Shown one piece after another: positions 8,419 through 17,442 of a stretch of 64,000 nt of DNA (its first letter is position 1; each line of letters starts with the position of its first letter). The notes below the pieces were generated by a model that saw only the letters and a list, made by a program, of their open reading frames with translations, did not search any database and had not been told where the DNA came from. The DNA is taken from positions 62,001 to 126,000 of the forward strand of contig DAWERO010000001.1 in the NCBI GenBank assembly GCA_043390185.1, written 5' to 3'. A program made the position numbers and the translations under genes. Source of the DNA: Azosocius aquiferis. GTDB lineage: Bacteria; Pseudomonadota; Gammaproteobacteria; UBA6186; Azoamicaceae.

Positions 8419-9870
8419 ATGAGCAATAATGCTATTCCTGTAAATGTTTCTACAGGATATAAATGGAATGGAGCAAAACCTGTACCTTTTTTTATTGTTT
8501 TTGTTATATTTTTAGGTTTATGGTATATTGATCCTCCTACTGGTCTTAATGCAAAATCTTGGCACTTGTTTGTTATATTTATATCAACTATTATAGGTTT
8601 AATTTTAAAACCTCTTCCTATGGGTGCTATGTCTATTTTTGCTGTATGCGCTTGTTGTTTAACTAATACAATACCATTAGGACAAGCGTTAAGTTGTTTT
8701 GGATCTCCTATAGTTTGGTTAATAGTTTCTGCTTTTTTGTTAGCTAGAGGTTTTATAAAAACTGGATTAGGTTCTAGAATAGCTTATTATTTTATTTCTT
8801 TTTTAGGAAAAAGTACTCTGGGTTTAGCTTATGGCTTAACAATTACTGAATTGTTATTTGCTCCAGGAACTCCTAGTAATACAGCTAGAGGAGCAGGTAT
8901 AATTTTTCCTATTATAAATGGATTGAATTCTGAGTATAAAAGTAATGTAAAAGATGGAACCCAAAGACGTTTAGGAAGTTATTTAATTAAATTATTATTT
9001 CAAGTTAATGTTATTACTAGTGCTATGTTTGTAACTGCTACTGCTGGTAACCCTTTAATAATAACTATTGTGGCTAGTCATGGAATAAAATTGGATTGGG
9101 GCACATGGGCTTTAGCTTGTTCTGTTCCTGGAATAATGAATTTAATTTTATTACCAGTTTTGCTATACTTTATATTTCCTCCGGAAATAAAATCTACTCC
9201 TCAAGCTCCAAATTTTGCTAGAGAAAAACTTAAACAATTGGGCTCTATGTCTGTTAATGAAATTATAATGATGTTTGTTTTTATTTTTTTATTATGTTTA
9301 TGGATATTTGGTGAACAATATGGAATAAATGCTACAACAGCTGGAATAACAGGTTTATTTATATTATTAACTTTTGGTGTTTTGAGTTGGGATGATATTG
9401 TTAAAGAACAAAATGCTTGGGATACATTTATTTGGATGTCCGTTTTAATAATGTTATCTATTAAATTATCAGATTTGGGGGTTACTAATTGGTTTGGTGG
9501 TTATGTAAAAACATTAGTAGTTGGTAAATCTTGGATGTTAGTCCTAATGATCATAGGGTTATTGTATTATTATGCTCATTATATGTTTGCTAGTATGACA
9601 GCTCATATATCAGCGTTATATGGAACTTTTATTGTAGTTTGTCTTACAGCTGGAGCTCCTTCTATGGTTACGGCTTTATTATTAGGTGTTGCTTCTAGTA
9701 TGAGTGCTGGTTTAACTCATTATGGCACTGGATCTGCTCCAGTATATTTTGGTTCTAATTATCTTACTTTAGGGCAGTGGTGGTTTTATGGCTTTATAGT
9801 AAGTGTTATAAACATTATTATTTGGGTGATTTTTGGTGGAATATGGTGGAAAGTTCTTGGCTATTGGTGA
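8419..9870 (+). CDS. DASS-family dicarboxylate/anion carrier (2-oxoglutarate/malate- or citrate/tartrate-type)
   Basis: A 483-residue inner-membrane protein with about a dozen hydrophobic segments, of the divalent anion:Na+ symporter (DASS) family. It resembles the plastid 2-oxoglutarate/malate translocator and E. coli CitT/TtdT. Visible family landmarks are 'LKPLPMGAMSI' near residue 75, 'SAFLLARGFIKTGLGSRIAY', the substrate-loop signature 'APGTPSNTARGAG', and a C-terminal second repeat with 'TAHISALYGTF' and 'YGTGSAPVYFGSNY'. Codons use more G and C than neighbouring genes, suggesting strong constraint or expression. The GGAGTG ribosome site is good. Exact substrate and exchange mode cannot be read from sequence; malate/succinate-type dicarboxylates are likely. 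Confidence 0.88.
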   Translation: MSNNAIPVNVSTGYKWNGAKPVPFFIVFVIFLGLWYIDPPTGLNAKSWHLFVIFISTIIGLILKPLPMGAMSIFAVCACCLTNTIPLGQALSCFGSPIVWLIVSAFLLARGFIKTGLGSRIAYYFISFLGKSTLGLAYGLTITELLFAPGTPSNTARGAGIIFPIINGLNSEYKSNVKDGTQRRLGSYLIKLLFQVNVITSAMFVTATAGNPLIITIVASHGIKLDWGTWALACSVPGIMNLILLPVLLYFIFPPEIKSTPQAPNFAREKLKQLGSMSVNEIIMMFVFIFLLCLWIFGEQYGINATTAGITGLFILLTFGVLSWDDIVKEQNAWDTFIWMSVLIMLSIKLSDLGVTNWFGGYVKTLVVGKSWMLVLMIIGLLYYYAHYMFASMTAHISALYGTFIVVCLTAGAPSMVTALLLGVASSMSAGLTHYGTGSAPVYFGSNYLTLGQWWFYGFIVSVINIIIWVIFGGIWWKVLGYW

Positions 9871-9886
9871 TTTTTTATTTTTTAAT

Positions 9887-9916
9887 AGTCTTCTAGAATA
9901 ATTTATCTAGAAGACT
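9887..9916. terminator. Bidirectional intrinsic terminator
   Basis: A perfect 11-bp inverted repeat (AGTCTTCTAGA / TCTAGAAGACT, arms 9887-9897 and 9906-9916) with an 8-base loop. A T-run follows on the plus strand (9916-9920) and an A/T-rich run precedes it, which serves as the T-run on the minus strand. It lies between the convergent transporter and apbE genes and can stop both. It is the strongest hairpin I found in any intergenic gap here. Confidence 0.85.
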
Positions 9917-9918
9917 TT

Positions 9919-10842
9919 TTATGTAAATATTTTAAATTCATAGTTTGGGAAATTTTTTTTTAAAATATTTATTTCTTCTATTGGTGTGTTGTAACATGCT
10001 GTTGATAATGCATCGCATATTGTTGCATTTTTTCCAATTACTGTAGCTAATTGATAATAATGATTATTTTTTAGAGTTATTGGATCTATAATATGATTTT
10101 TTATATCATATTTGTTTGTTATTCTATTTTTAATAAATTGACCTGATGATGCTATACTTGTATTATTTGGAATAATGTAGTTATTTTTTGAATTTTGATT
10201 ATTATTTATTTTTATTTTCCATTGTAAGTTAAATTCATTTTTTCCTTTTATTTTTATGTCTCCACCTAATTCTATCATTGCATTGTTTATTTCATATTTA
10301 TTTGTTATTTTCATTGCTTCTTCTATTGCAAATCCTTTTCCAATTCCTCCTAAATCTATATTTGAATTATTTTGTATCATTACTTTATTTTTGTTTATTT
10401 TTATTGATTCTGATATTTCATTTTTTATATTGTTATTTTTATTATATTTTTCTAAATAAATTTTATTATTTAAATTTATGTTAAATTTTTTGTTTGTTTT
10501 TATTTTTAAAATTTCACTTATTTTTAAAATATATATAACACTGTTAGGGACAGTAAATTCTTTTTTTGGATTTTTATTTAATTTTCCTATGAAAGAATTA
10601 TTTGAAAACATTGTTAAAATTTTTTCAAAATATGTTATTTTATTTATTATTTCATTTATTGCTTTAATTCCATTTTTTTTATTATTTGTTATTATAATTA
10701 TTTTTCCTATTGTTCCCATTGAAAAAAAATTTTGAATGAAATTTTGTTCTTTTTTTATAAATGAAAAACATTTTGCATTTGTAAATGGCACTATTATGCA
10801 TAAATATAATATATTTTTTATAAAAATTCTTCTTTTTATCAT
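9919..10842 (-). CDS. apbE: FAD:protein FMN transferase (ApbE/NosX type)
   Basis: Attaches FMN covalently to a threonine of flavoproteins outside the cytoplasm. Family motifs are 'FFSMGTIGKI' at the N-terminus, 'NIDLGGIGKGFAIEEA' centrally, 'MIELGGDIKIKG', 'HIIDPITLKN' and 'ICDALSTACY' (Mg-binding Asp). At 307 residues it is somewhat short. The N-terminus has a twin-arginine-like RRIFIK (residues 4-9) followed by a hydrophobic stretch, so it is probably exported by Tat, as NosX is. The obvious substrate is NosR, encoded two genes away and carrying the DIITGAT flavinylation motif. A TATAAT on the minus strand (10883-10878), about 35 bases before the start, may be its promoter. Confidence 0.9.
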   Translation of the reverse strand: MIKRRIFIKNILYLCIIVPFTNAKCFSFIKKEQNFIQNFFSMGTIGKIIIITNNKKNGIKAINEIINKITYFEKILTMFSNNSFIGKLNKNPKKEFTVPNSVIYILKISEILKIKTNKKFNINLNNKIYLEKYNKNNNIKNEISESIKINKNKVMIQNNSNIDLGGIGKGFAIEEAMKITNKYEINNAMIELGGDIKIKGKNEFNLQWKIKINNNQNSKNNYIIPNNTSIASSGQFIKNRITNKYDIKNHIIDPITLKNNHYYQLATVIGKNATICDALSTACYNTPIEEINILKKNFPNYEFKIFT

Positions 10843-10998
10843 TTTTTTTCCATTATTAATTCACGTATAATAATTTCATTATACTTAATATTAAAATATT
10901 TTGTTATATATTTTTTTTTATTTATTGCATATAATTATATAAAATGAAATATAAAATATATTTTGTTTTTTATTTATTTTAAATTGGAGTAAATTTTT

Positions 10999-12852
10999 AT
11001 GATTAATAAAGATAATTATAAAGAAGATTTAAAAATTTTATCAGATAGACGTTCGTTTATTAAAAAATCTTTTTGTGGTGGTATTTTAGCTGCCGCAACT
11101 TATTTGAGTATAACATCTGGAGGATTAGTTCATGCCTCTCCAAAATCTAATAAACAACCTTCTGCAGAGGTTAAACCTGGAGAATTAGATGAATATTATG
11201 GTTTTTGGTCTGGTGGACAGTCTGGTGAAGTTAGAATTATGGGTGTCCCATCAATGAGGGAAATTAAGCGTATTCCTGTTTTTAATTATGATTGTACTTA
11301 TGGATGGGGTATTACAAATTATAGTAAAAAAATATTGGGTGATTATACTATTGGTGATACTCATCATGTACATTTGTCATATAATAATGGAACGTATGAT
11401 GGAAAATATGCTTTTGTTAATGATAAATCTCAAGCTCGTTTAGCTAGAATTAGATTAGATTATATGGAAACTGATGCTATAACAAAAATTCCTAATACTC
11501 AAGGGACACATGGAATATTTCCTTCTAGAAATAAGTTAGATGCTGTTTATTGTAATAGCGAATTTCATATTCCACTTCCTAATGATGGTAGAGATGCTGA
11601 TGAGCCTAAAAAATATTTAGCTCTTCATACTTGCATAGATGCTGCTAGTATGAAAGTTCGTTGGCAAATTATTGTTGATGGTAATTTAGATTTGTGTGCT
11701 ACTGATTATCATGGTAAGTATTCTATGGGAACTTGTTATAATTCAGAAAATGGTGTTTTATTAGATGAAATGATGTCTGCTGATAGAGATTATTTAACTG
11801 TTTTTAATTTAAAAAGAATAGAAGAAGCAATTGCTTCTGGGAGTGGTGAACGCATTGAAGGAAGCGATGTTCCAGTATTAGATGGAAGAGGAAAAAATCC
11901 TTATGTTTTATATATTCCTATTCCTAAAAATCCTCATGGAGTAAATGTTGATCCTAAAGGAAAATATGCTATTTGTGCTGGAAAATTGTCACCTACTGTT
12001 TCTATTGTTTCTTTAGAAAAAGTTGATAAAGCCTTTGCTGGAGTTATTACTAATCCTAGAGATTGTGTTGTAGCTGAACCTGAAGTAGGATTAGGGCCTT
12101 TGCATACTGCTTTTGATAATGAGGGCAGAGCTTATACTTCAATATTTATAGATTCAGTAGTTACAAAATGGGATATTGAAAAAGCAGTAAAAGGGCAAAA
12201 TCCTATTATACAAAAATTAGATGTGCATTATCAAGTTGGCCATATTAATGCTTCTATGAGTGAAACTAAAAATGCTGATGGTAAATATGTTGTATCTTTG
12301 AATAAATTTTCTAAAGATAGATTTTTACCAGTTGGTCCGTATTTTCCTGATAATGATCAATTAATAAGCATATCTGGTAAAAAAATGGAATTATTACATG
12401 ATAGTCCTGTTAGTCCTGAACCTCATGATGCTGTAATTGTAGATGTAAGTTTAATTAAAACTAAGCAGATATGGGATAAAAATGATCATAAATTTTCTTT
12501 TGAAAAAAGTATTGTGCAAAAATTAGGTGTTGAATTTGGAGAAAATAAAGTTATTAGAAGAGGTAATAAAGTTTATGCTGTAATGTCAAGCATAGCTCCT
12601 AATTTTGGATTAACTTCTATACATGTTAATTTAGGTGATGAAGTTACTATTATACAAACTAATTTAGATAATATAGAAGATTTGACCCATGGATTTTGTT
12701 TGAGCTTATATAATATAAATTATGGCGTATCTCCTATGGAAACTGTTTCTGTTACATTTATAGCTGATAAAAAAGGTGTATTTTGGTATTATTGTCCTTG
12801 GTTTTGTCATGCTCTTCATTTGGAAATGAGAGGTAGACTTATTGTTACTTAA
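10999..12852 (+). CDS. nosZ: Nitrous-oxide reductase, clade I (Tat-exported)
   Basis: Reduces N2O to N2 in the periplasm as a homodimer with CuA and CuZ centres. The 617-residue precursor starts with a Tat signal (Arg17-Arg18 in DRRSFIKKS, then a hydrophobic region). CuZ-type histidine motifs are present ('DTHHVHLSYNNG', 'THGIFPSRN', 'CDCH-like' parts replaced by 'LHTCIDAAS'), followed by the beta-propeller. The C-terminal cupredoxin domain has 'DLTHGF' and the CuA site 'CPWFCHALHLEM' (Cys599, Cys603, His607, Met610). Codons are GC-richer than surrounding genes. A GGAG ribosome site precedes the ATG. I see no FNR/NNR box upstream; TTGCAT at 10925 with a downstream TATAAA is only a weak promoter candidate. 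Confidence 0.97.
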   Translation: MINKDNYKEDLKILSDRRSFIKKSFCGGILAAATYLSITSGGLVHASPKSNKQPSAEVKPGELDEYYGFWSGGQSGEVRIMGVPSMREIKRIPVFNYDCTYGWGITNYSKKILGDYTIGDTHHVHLSYNNGTYDGKYAFVNDKSQARLARIRLDYMETDAITKIPNTQGTHGIFPSRNKLDAVYCNSEFHIPLPNDGRDADEPKKYLALHTCIDAASMKVRWQIIVDGNLDLCATDYHGKYSMGTCYNSENGVLLDEMMSADRDYLTVFNLKRIEEAIASGSGERIEGSDVPVLDGRGKNPYVLYIPIPKNPHGVNVDPKGKYAICAGKLSPTVSIVSLEKVDKAFAGVITNPRDCVVAEPEVGLGPLHTAFDNEGRAYTSIFIDSVVTKWDIEKAVKGQNPIIQKLDVHYQVGHINASMSETKNADGKYVVSLNKFSKDRFLPVGPYFPDNDQLISISGKKMELLHDSPVSPEPHDAVIVDVSLIKTKQIWDKNDHKFSFEKSIVQKLGVEFGENKVIRRGNKVYAVMSSIAPNFGLTSIHVNLGDEVTIIQTNLDNIEDLTHGFCLSLYNINYGVSPMETVSVTFIADKKGVFWYYCPWFCHALHLEMRGRLIVT

Positions 12853-14860
12853 TTTTATAAACAATTTATATAGGAATTTTATATTAAGTTCCTATATATT
12901 ATTTTTACTTTTTTTTAATTGTTGTTTTGCTAATGATAAAAATAATGTATTATTTTTAAATAATAATGTTGTTTTTGAAAAATCAGAATTTTTTTTAAAT
13001 ATTGATACTTATAATAATTTAAGATTTTTAAATAATTCTTCTTTTCCAATAATAGAAATGAAATTTGAAAAAAGTATTAGATATTATTTTTACACTTCTA
13101 ATATAGTTGATTTTTCTGCTTATTCTGGAAAACCTATAGAATTATTAATAGGATTGAATATTGAAGGGGTTATAGAAGATATAAGTTTAATTAAACATAG
13201 TGAACCTATATTGTTGGCTGGTATATCTTTATTTGAATTATATGATGCTGTTAATTTTTATAAAAACAAAAATATAATGAATTTATCTTTTTCAGAAATT
13301 GATATAATTACAGGAGCAACAGTAACTTCTTGTATTTTAGATGAAACTGTAGTAATTAGCAGTAAAAAAGTAGCTATGGATTTAGGTATTATTTCTAATG
13401 AATTATTGTTTAAAAAAAAAATATCTAATAAATATGAAGTTTTATCTTGGGATGAATTAATAAAATGTGGGGCTATAGGCCATTATGAATCTTTTTTTAA
13501 AGATGAAGATGGAATAGATAACCATTTTATAGATTTATATTATACAAATATAATGCCTGTATCAATAGGTAAAAATTTATTTTTTCATGAAGAATATGAT
13601 AGATTATTTGAAAATTTAGATAATGATTGTAGTTATATTTTATTGATGAATAATGGATCTTGGAGTTTTAAAGGAAGTGCTTTTTCTCGTGGTGGTATTT
13701 ATGATAGATTTATTTTATCTCAAAAAAATAATGATATAAGATTTAGATATTCTGATTATGTCAATGTTAATGTTTATAAATTGAATGAAACTGTGCCTTT
13801 TTTTAAAGAATCAGGTTTATTTATTGTTAAAAAAAATGATTTTAATTTATCTGAATCATGGAATTTAATTTTATTATTATTTAGTGAAATTGATAATATA
13901 AAAAAATATAATACTTTTTCTGTTGAATATAAATTACCATCAAAATTTATTGAAAATGATTCGTCAAAATATGTACAAAAATGGATTGATGATATTTATA
14001 ATGTTATATTATATTTTATTTTATGGTTTTTTGTTATTTTTATATTTATTTTTAAAAAATATTTTTCTAATAATTATAATAAATTATCTAATATTAAATT
14101 TTTTATTTATTTTATATCAGTTTTTTATTTTGGTTTTATTTGTTGTGCTCAACCTTCTTTTGTTAATCTTTTTGCTTTACTTGATCAAAATATTTCGTTA
14201 TTTTTATTATCTCCTTTGTTGTTTATTGGTTGGATGATGATATTTATTACTTTAATTTTTTGGGGAAGATCTTTTTTTTGTGGATGGATTTGTCCTTTTG
14301 GAGCTTTTCAAGAATTATTTTTTAAGGTAAGAATTTTTTTTTTTAAAAATAAGTATAAATTTGAGTTTAGTGATAAAATTCATTCTTTTTTTAAATTATT
14401 TAGATATTATATTTTTGTATTTTTATTATTGGTATTTTTTTTATACTCATCAGAAATTGCGGAATTTTTATCTGAAATAGAGCCATTCAAAACTGTTTGG
14501 AATATAGGTATTTTAAATAGAAAAGAATATGAATTTGTAATATATAGTGTTATATTATTGTTTGTTTCTATATTTATTTATAGATTTTTTTGTAGATATA
14601 TATGTCCTTTAGGGGCTTTTTTATCTTTATTATCAAAATTTTCTTTAATAAAAATAAAAAGAAGAAATACTTGTAAAATTTGTAGAGTTTGTTTTAATCA
14701 TTGTGAAAGCAGAGCAATTGGTGTAAATAATGGCCAAATAAATTCTTTTGATTGTTTAGCTTGTTTTAGTTGTATTAATAAAATGTATGATAATAAAGTT
14801 TGTCCTCCTTTAGTTAGTAATAAAATATGGATAAAATATGAAAAAATCAAGGATGTTTAA
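12842..14860 (+). CDS. nosR: NosR, membrane flavo-iron-sulfur regulator/electron donor of N2O reductase
   Basis: Polytopic membrane protein needed for NosZ activity and thought to pass electrons to it. The start is read as TTG at 12842, overlapping nosZ by 11 bases; no ATG precedes the conserved region, and the first 30 residues then form a signal-like hydrophobic segment. The periplasmic FMN domain carries the flavinylation motif DIITGAT (residues 154-160, Thr160 the likely FMN site). Membrane helices contain 'CGWICPFGAF' and 'CRYICPLGAF'. The cytoplasmic tail has two 4Fe-4S clusters: Cys611/614/617/621 and Cys638/641/644/654. The CP after the ninth spacer residue is typical of NosR. Confidence 0.93.
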   Translation: MLLNFINNLYRNFILSSYILFLLFFNCCFANDKNNVLFLNNNVVFEKSEFFLNIDTYNNLRFLNNSSFPIIEMKFEKSIRYYFYTSNIVDFSAYSGKPIELLIGLNIEGVIEDISLIKHSEPILLAGISLFELYDAVNFYKNKNIMNLSFSEIDIITGATVTSCILDETVVISSKKVAMDLGIISNELLFKKKISNKYEVLSWDELIKCGAIGHYESFFKDEDGIDNHFIDLYYTNIMPVSIGKNLFFHEEYDRLFENLDNDCSYILLMNNGSWSFKGSAFSRGGIYDRFILSQKNNDIRFRYSDYVNVNVYKLNETVPFFKESGLFIVKKNDFNLSESWNLILLLFSEIDNIKKYNTFSVEYKLPSKFIENDSSKYVQKWIDDIYNVILYFILWFFVIFIFIFKKYFSNNYNKLSNIKFFIYFISVFYFGFICCAQPSFVNLFALLDQNISLFLLSPLLFIGWMMIFITLIFWGRSFFCGWICPFGAFQELFFKVRIFFFKNKYKFEFSDKIHSFFKLFRYYIFVFLLLVFFLYSSEIAEFLSEIEPFKTVWNIGILNRKEYEFVIYSVILLFVSIFIYRFFCRYICPLGAFLSLLSKFSLIKIKRRNTCKICRVCFNHCESRAIGVNNGQINSFDCLACFSCINKMYDNKVCPPLVSNKIWIKYEKIKDV

Positions 14861-14887
14861 TTAAGTATTTTTTTTAGGAATTATAAT

Positions 14888-15268
14888 ATGAAAAATATAA
14901 TATATGTTTTAAGTTTTGTTATGTTATTGGTTTTTACAAGTATGGTTTCCGCAAGAACGGGAAAAGAAATTTTTAATAATTATTGTACTACATGTCATTC
15001 ACCTAGTATGGCTTCTGTTTTTGGAGCTCCAGCTGCTAATGATAAATCAGCTTGGGAAGTTAGAAAAGAATTAGCATTTAAAAGAGCGATTGAAAAAAAT
15101 AAATTTAATGAATCTGATCTTATCATTAAAGAACGTGAAATTTTAGGTGCTTTGTTACTTACAGCAAAACAGGGTACACCAAAAGGGATGCCACCAAAAG
15201 GAACTTGTTCTAATTGCACAGATGATGAATTATTGGATGCAATAAAGTATTTATCTGCAATTAATTGA
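14888..15268 (+). CDS. c5-type monohaem cytochrome in the nos cluster
   Basis: A 126-residue periplasmic cytochrome. The signal peptide ends near 'SMVSA', the haem site is CTTCH (Cys33, Cys36, His37), and the axial ligand is Met101 in 'GMPPKGTCSNC'. The extra Cys pair (CSNC) and 'DDELLDAIKYL' ending are typical of the cytochrome c5 family. It lies 27 bases after nosR and 19 bases before nosD on the same strand. The position suggests an electron carrier between cytochrome bc1 and NosZ; that role is inferred. It needs the cytochrome c maturation system, which is not in this window. Confidence 0.9.
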   Translation: MKNIIYVLSFVMLLVFTSMVSARTGKEIFNNYCTTCHSPSMASVFGAPAANDKSAWEVRKELAFKRAIEKNKFNESDLIIKEREILGALLLTAKQGTPKGMPPKGTCSNCTDDELLDAIKYLSAIN

Positions 15269-15287
15269 TTTGTTTTATTTTTTAATT

Positions 15288-16529
15288 ATGAAATTTGTTA
15301 TTATTATTTTAGGTTTGGCATTGTTTGCCAAACCTGTTTTTTGTTCAAGTATAATTATTAATAATTCTAATGATATGAATTTTCTTTTATCAAATTTAAA
15401 TAACAATTTTATTATTAAAAATATTGATAATATTATTTTAAGATCAGGAATTTATCAAGGTAATTTTATTTTTTTTAAAAATATTGATTTAATTTCTTAT
15501 GAAAATTCTATAATAACTAGTTGTGGAATAGGAAGTATTATAAGATTATTTAATAATAATATTATTGTTAAAGGATTGATTTTTTATAATAGTGGAAAAA
15601 ATATGTCTACAAGAGATGCTTGTCTTTTTGTTGAAAAGCAAGCTTATAATATCAATATTGTTAATAATAATTTTTTAAATTGTGGATTTTCTATTTGGAT
15701 TGATAAATCTAATAATAACTATATTGCTTATAATAATATATGTGGTACTTTAAATAAAGTTGTTTCAGATAGGGGAAATAATATTCAATTATTTAGAAAT
15801 TGTAGTACTATTGTAAAAAATAATTATATTTATAATGGAAGAGATGGAATATATATTTCTAATTCTATGTATGTTGATATTTTTAATAATTTTTTTATTA
15901 ATAATAGATTTTGTATACATTATATGTATAGTCATAATTGTTTAATAAAAAAAAATCAATTAATAAGTTCTTCTGTTGGAACTGCTATTATGTATTCTAA
16001 ATTTGTTAAAATATATGATAATTTTTCTATTTATAATAAAGAACATGGTTTTTTATTTAGAGATGTTTTATATAGTAAAATTACTTATAATAAATCGTTG
16101 TATAATGCTGATGGTTTTTTTTTGGGAAGTAGTTATTATAATAATATAAATAGTAATAATTTTATAAAAAATAGTATAGCTGCTAAAGTATCTAATGGTA
16201 GTTCTTATAATGATGTTTATAAAAATAATTTTATTGAAAATAGACAGCAAATAAAATATTTAGATTCTAAATTTATATATTGGAATATAAATAATATTGG
16301 AAATTATTGGTCTCATTATGTTGGATGGGATTTAAATTGTGATGGAATTGGAGATAAAAAATTTTATGTTACAAATATATCTGATTGGTTAATTTTTTCT
16401 TATCCTATATTAAGAATTATTTTTAAAAGTCCTTCAATGATTTTATTACAAAAAATTGAAAATCAATTTCCAGCTTTTAGAAAAGCAGCTATAATAGATA
16501 ATTATCCTTTGATGAGGCCTTTTTTTTAA
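15288..16529 (+). CDS. nosD: NosD, periplasmic copper-site maturation protein
   Basis: A right-handed beta-helix protein (CASH/carbohydrate-binding type) that works with NosF and NosY to supply sulfur or copper for CuZ assembly. I start at the ATG at 15288, which opens a clear signal peptide ending 'AKPVFCSS', rather than an in-frame TTG at 15270. The body shows repeating 'N-x-I/F-x-N-N' rungs and family landmarks 'RDACLFVEKQAYN', 'GRDGIYISNSMYVD', 'HYMYSHNC', 'YWSHYVGWDLNCDGIGD' and a 'FPAFRKAAIIDNYPLMRP' ending. The length of 413 residues is normal for NosD. Confidence 0.93.
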   Translation: MKFVIIILGLALFAKPVFCSSIIINNSNDMNFLLSNLNNNFIIKNIDNIILRSGIYQGNFIFFKNIDLISYENSIITSCGIGSIIRLFNNNIIVKGLIFYNSGKNMSTRDACLFVEKQAYNINIVNNNFLNCGFSIWIDKSNNNYIAYNNICGTLNKVVSDRGNNIQLFRNCSTIVKNNYIYNGRDGIYISNSMYVDIFNNFFINNRFCIHYMYSHNCLIKKNQLISSSVGTAIMYSKFVKIYDNFSIYNKEHGFLFRDVLYSKITYNKSLYNADGFFLGSSYYNNINSNNFIKNSIAAKVSNGSSYNDVYKNNFIENRQQIKYLDSKFIYWNINNIGNYWSHYVGWDLNCDGIGDKKFYVTNISDWLIFSYPILRIIFKSPSMILLQKIENQFPAFRKAAIIDNYPLMRPFF

Positions 16530-16530
16530 T

Positions 16531-17442
16531 ATGATAAATAATTTTCTTTCTTTAAATAATATATATTTTTCTTATAAAGTTAATTCTAATGTCGTTTTGA
16601 ATGATGTAAATGTTTCTTTTCAAGGAGGAAAAGTTACTGCATTATTAGGAATAAATGGTAGTGGTAAAACAACTTTATTAAAAATTTTATGTGGCATAAT
16701 AAAAAATTATGATGGTAGTATTATTTTTAATAATAATATTATTGATAATATTAATTTTATAAAATATAAAAAAGTTGTTGGTTATATGCCAGAATTTTTA
16801 CAATTTTATCCAGATATGAAAGTTATAGAAGTTTTGAGATATTTTAACTTTTTAAAAGGTAATTTTGATAATTCAACTATTGTTGATATATTAATAACAG
16901 TTGGATTAAAAAATCATTATGAAAAAAAAGTAAAAGAATTATCTAAAGGAATGAAACAAAAATTGAATTTAGCTCAAGCAATTGTTAACAATCCAAGTAT
17001 TGTTTTATTTGATGAACCTTCTAATGGATTTGATTGTGATAGTATTTTAATGTTTTATAGAATTTTAAAACGATTAGCAAATAATGGATCTATTGTTATT
17101 TTATCAACTCATCATATAAGTGAAGTATATAATAACGTAGATAATGTTGTTATTTTATCTCATGGAAAAATTAGTAAGGAATTTAATATTAATGAATTAT
17201 ATAATAATAATAAAAAAAATATATATATTTGTTTTTATTTAGATAATATTAATTTAAATTTTATTAATTATATTAATATAAATTACTCTTTTTTAAATTT
17301 TAATAATAATATCATGTTTGGTGAATTTAGTATGAATATGTTAGTCAATATATTTTTTTCTTTTAGAGAATATTGTGTTTCTGTTAATAATATAAGAACA
17401 GAAAATAGAGAATTTGATAATTATCTTATGAATTTGTTATGA
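16531..17442 (+). CDS. nosF: NosF, ABC ATPase for NosZ maturation
   Basis: Cytoplasmic ATPase that drives the NosY permease. It has Walker A 'GINGSGKTT' (residues 40-48), signature 'LSKGMKQ' (137-143), Walker B 'IVLFDEP' (157-163), and an H-loop in 'LSTHHISE'. The N-terminal ABC domain is complete; the C-terminal 80 residues are Asn/Ile-rich and variable. It starts 2 bases after the nosD stop and overlaps nosY by 4 bases (ATGA), so the three are translated as a unit. Confidence 0.95.
   Translation: MINNFLSLNNIYFSYKVNSNVVLNDVNVSFQGGKVTALLGINGSGKTTLLKILCGIIKNYDGSIIFNNNIIDNINFIKYKKVVGYMPEFLQFYPDMKVIEVLRYFNFLKGNFDNSTIVDILITVGLKNHYEKKVKELSKGMKQKLNLAQAIVNNPSIVLFDEPSNGFDCDSILMFYRILKRLANNGSIVILSTHHISEVYNNVDNVVILSHGKISKEFNINELYNNNKKNIYICFYLDNINLNFINYININYSFLNFNNNIMFGEFSMNMLVNIFFSFREYCVSVNNIRTENREFDNYLMNLL

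Noticed and set aside
10843..10998. FNR/NNR-type operator (TTGAT-N4-ATCAA) before nosZ or apbE
   Set aside because: I read the 156-base gap on both strands and found no such palindrome.
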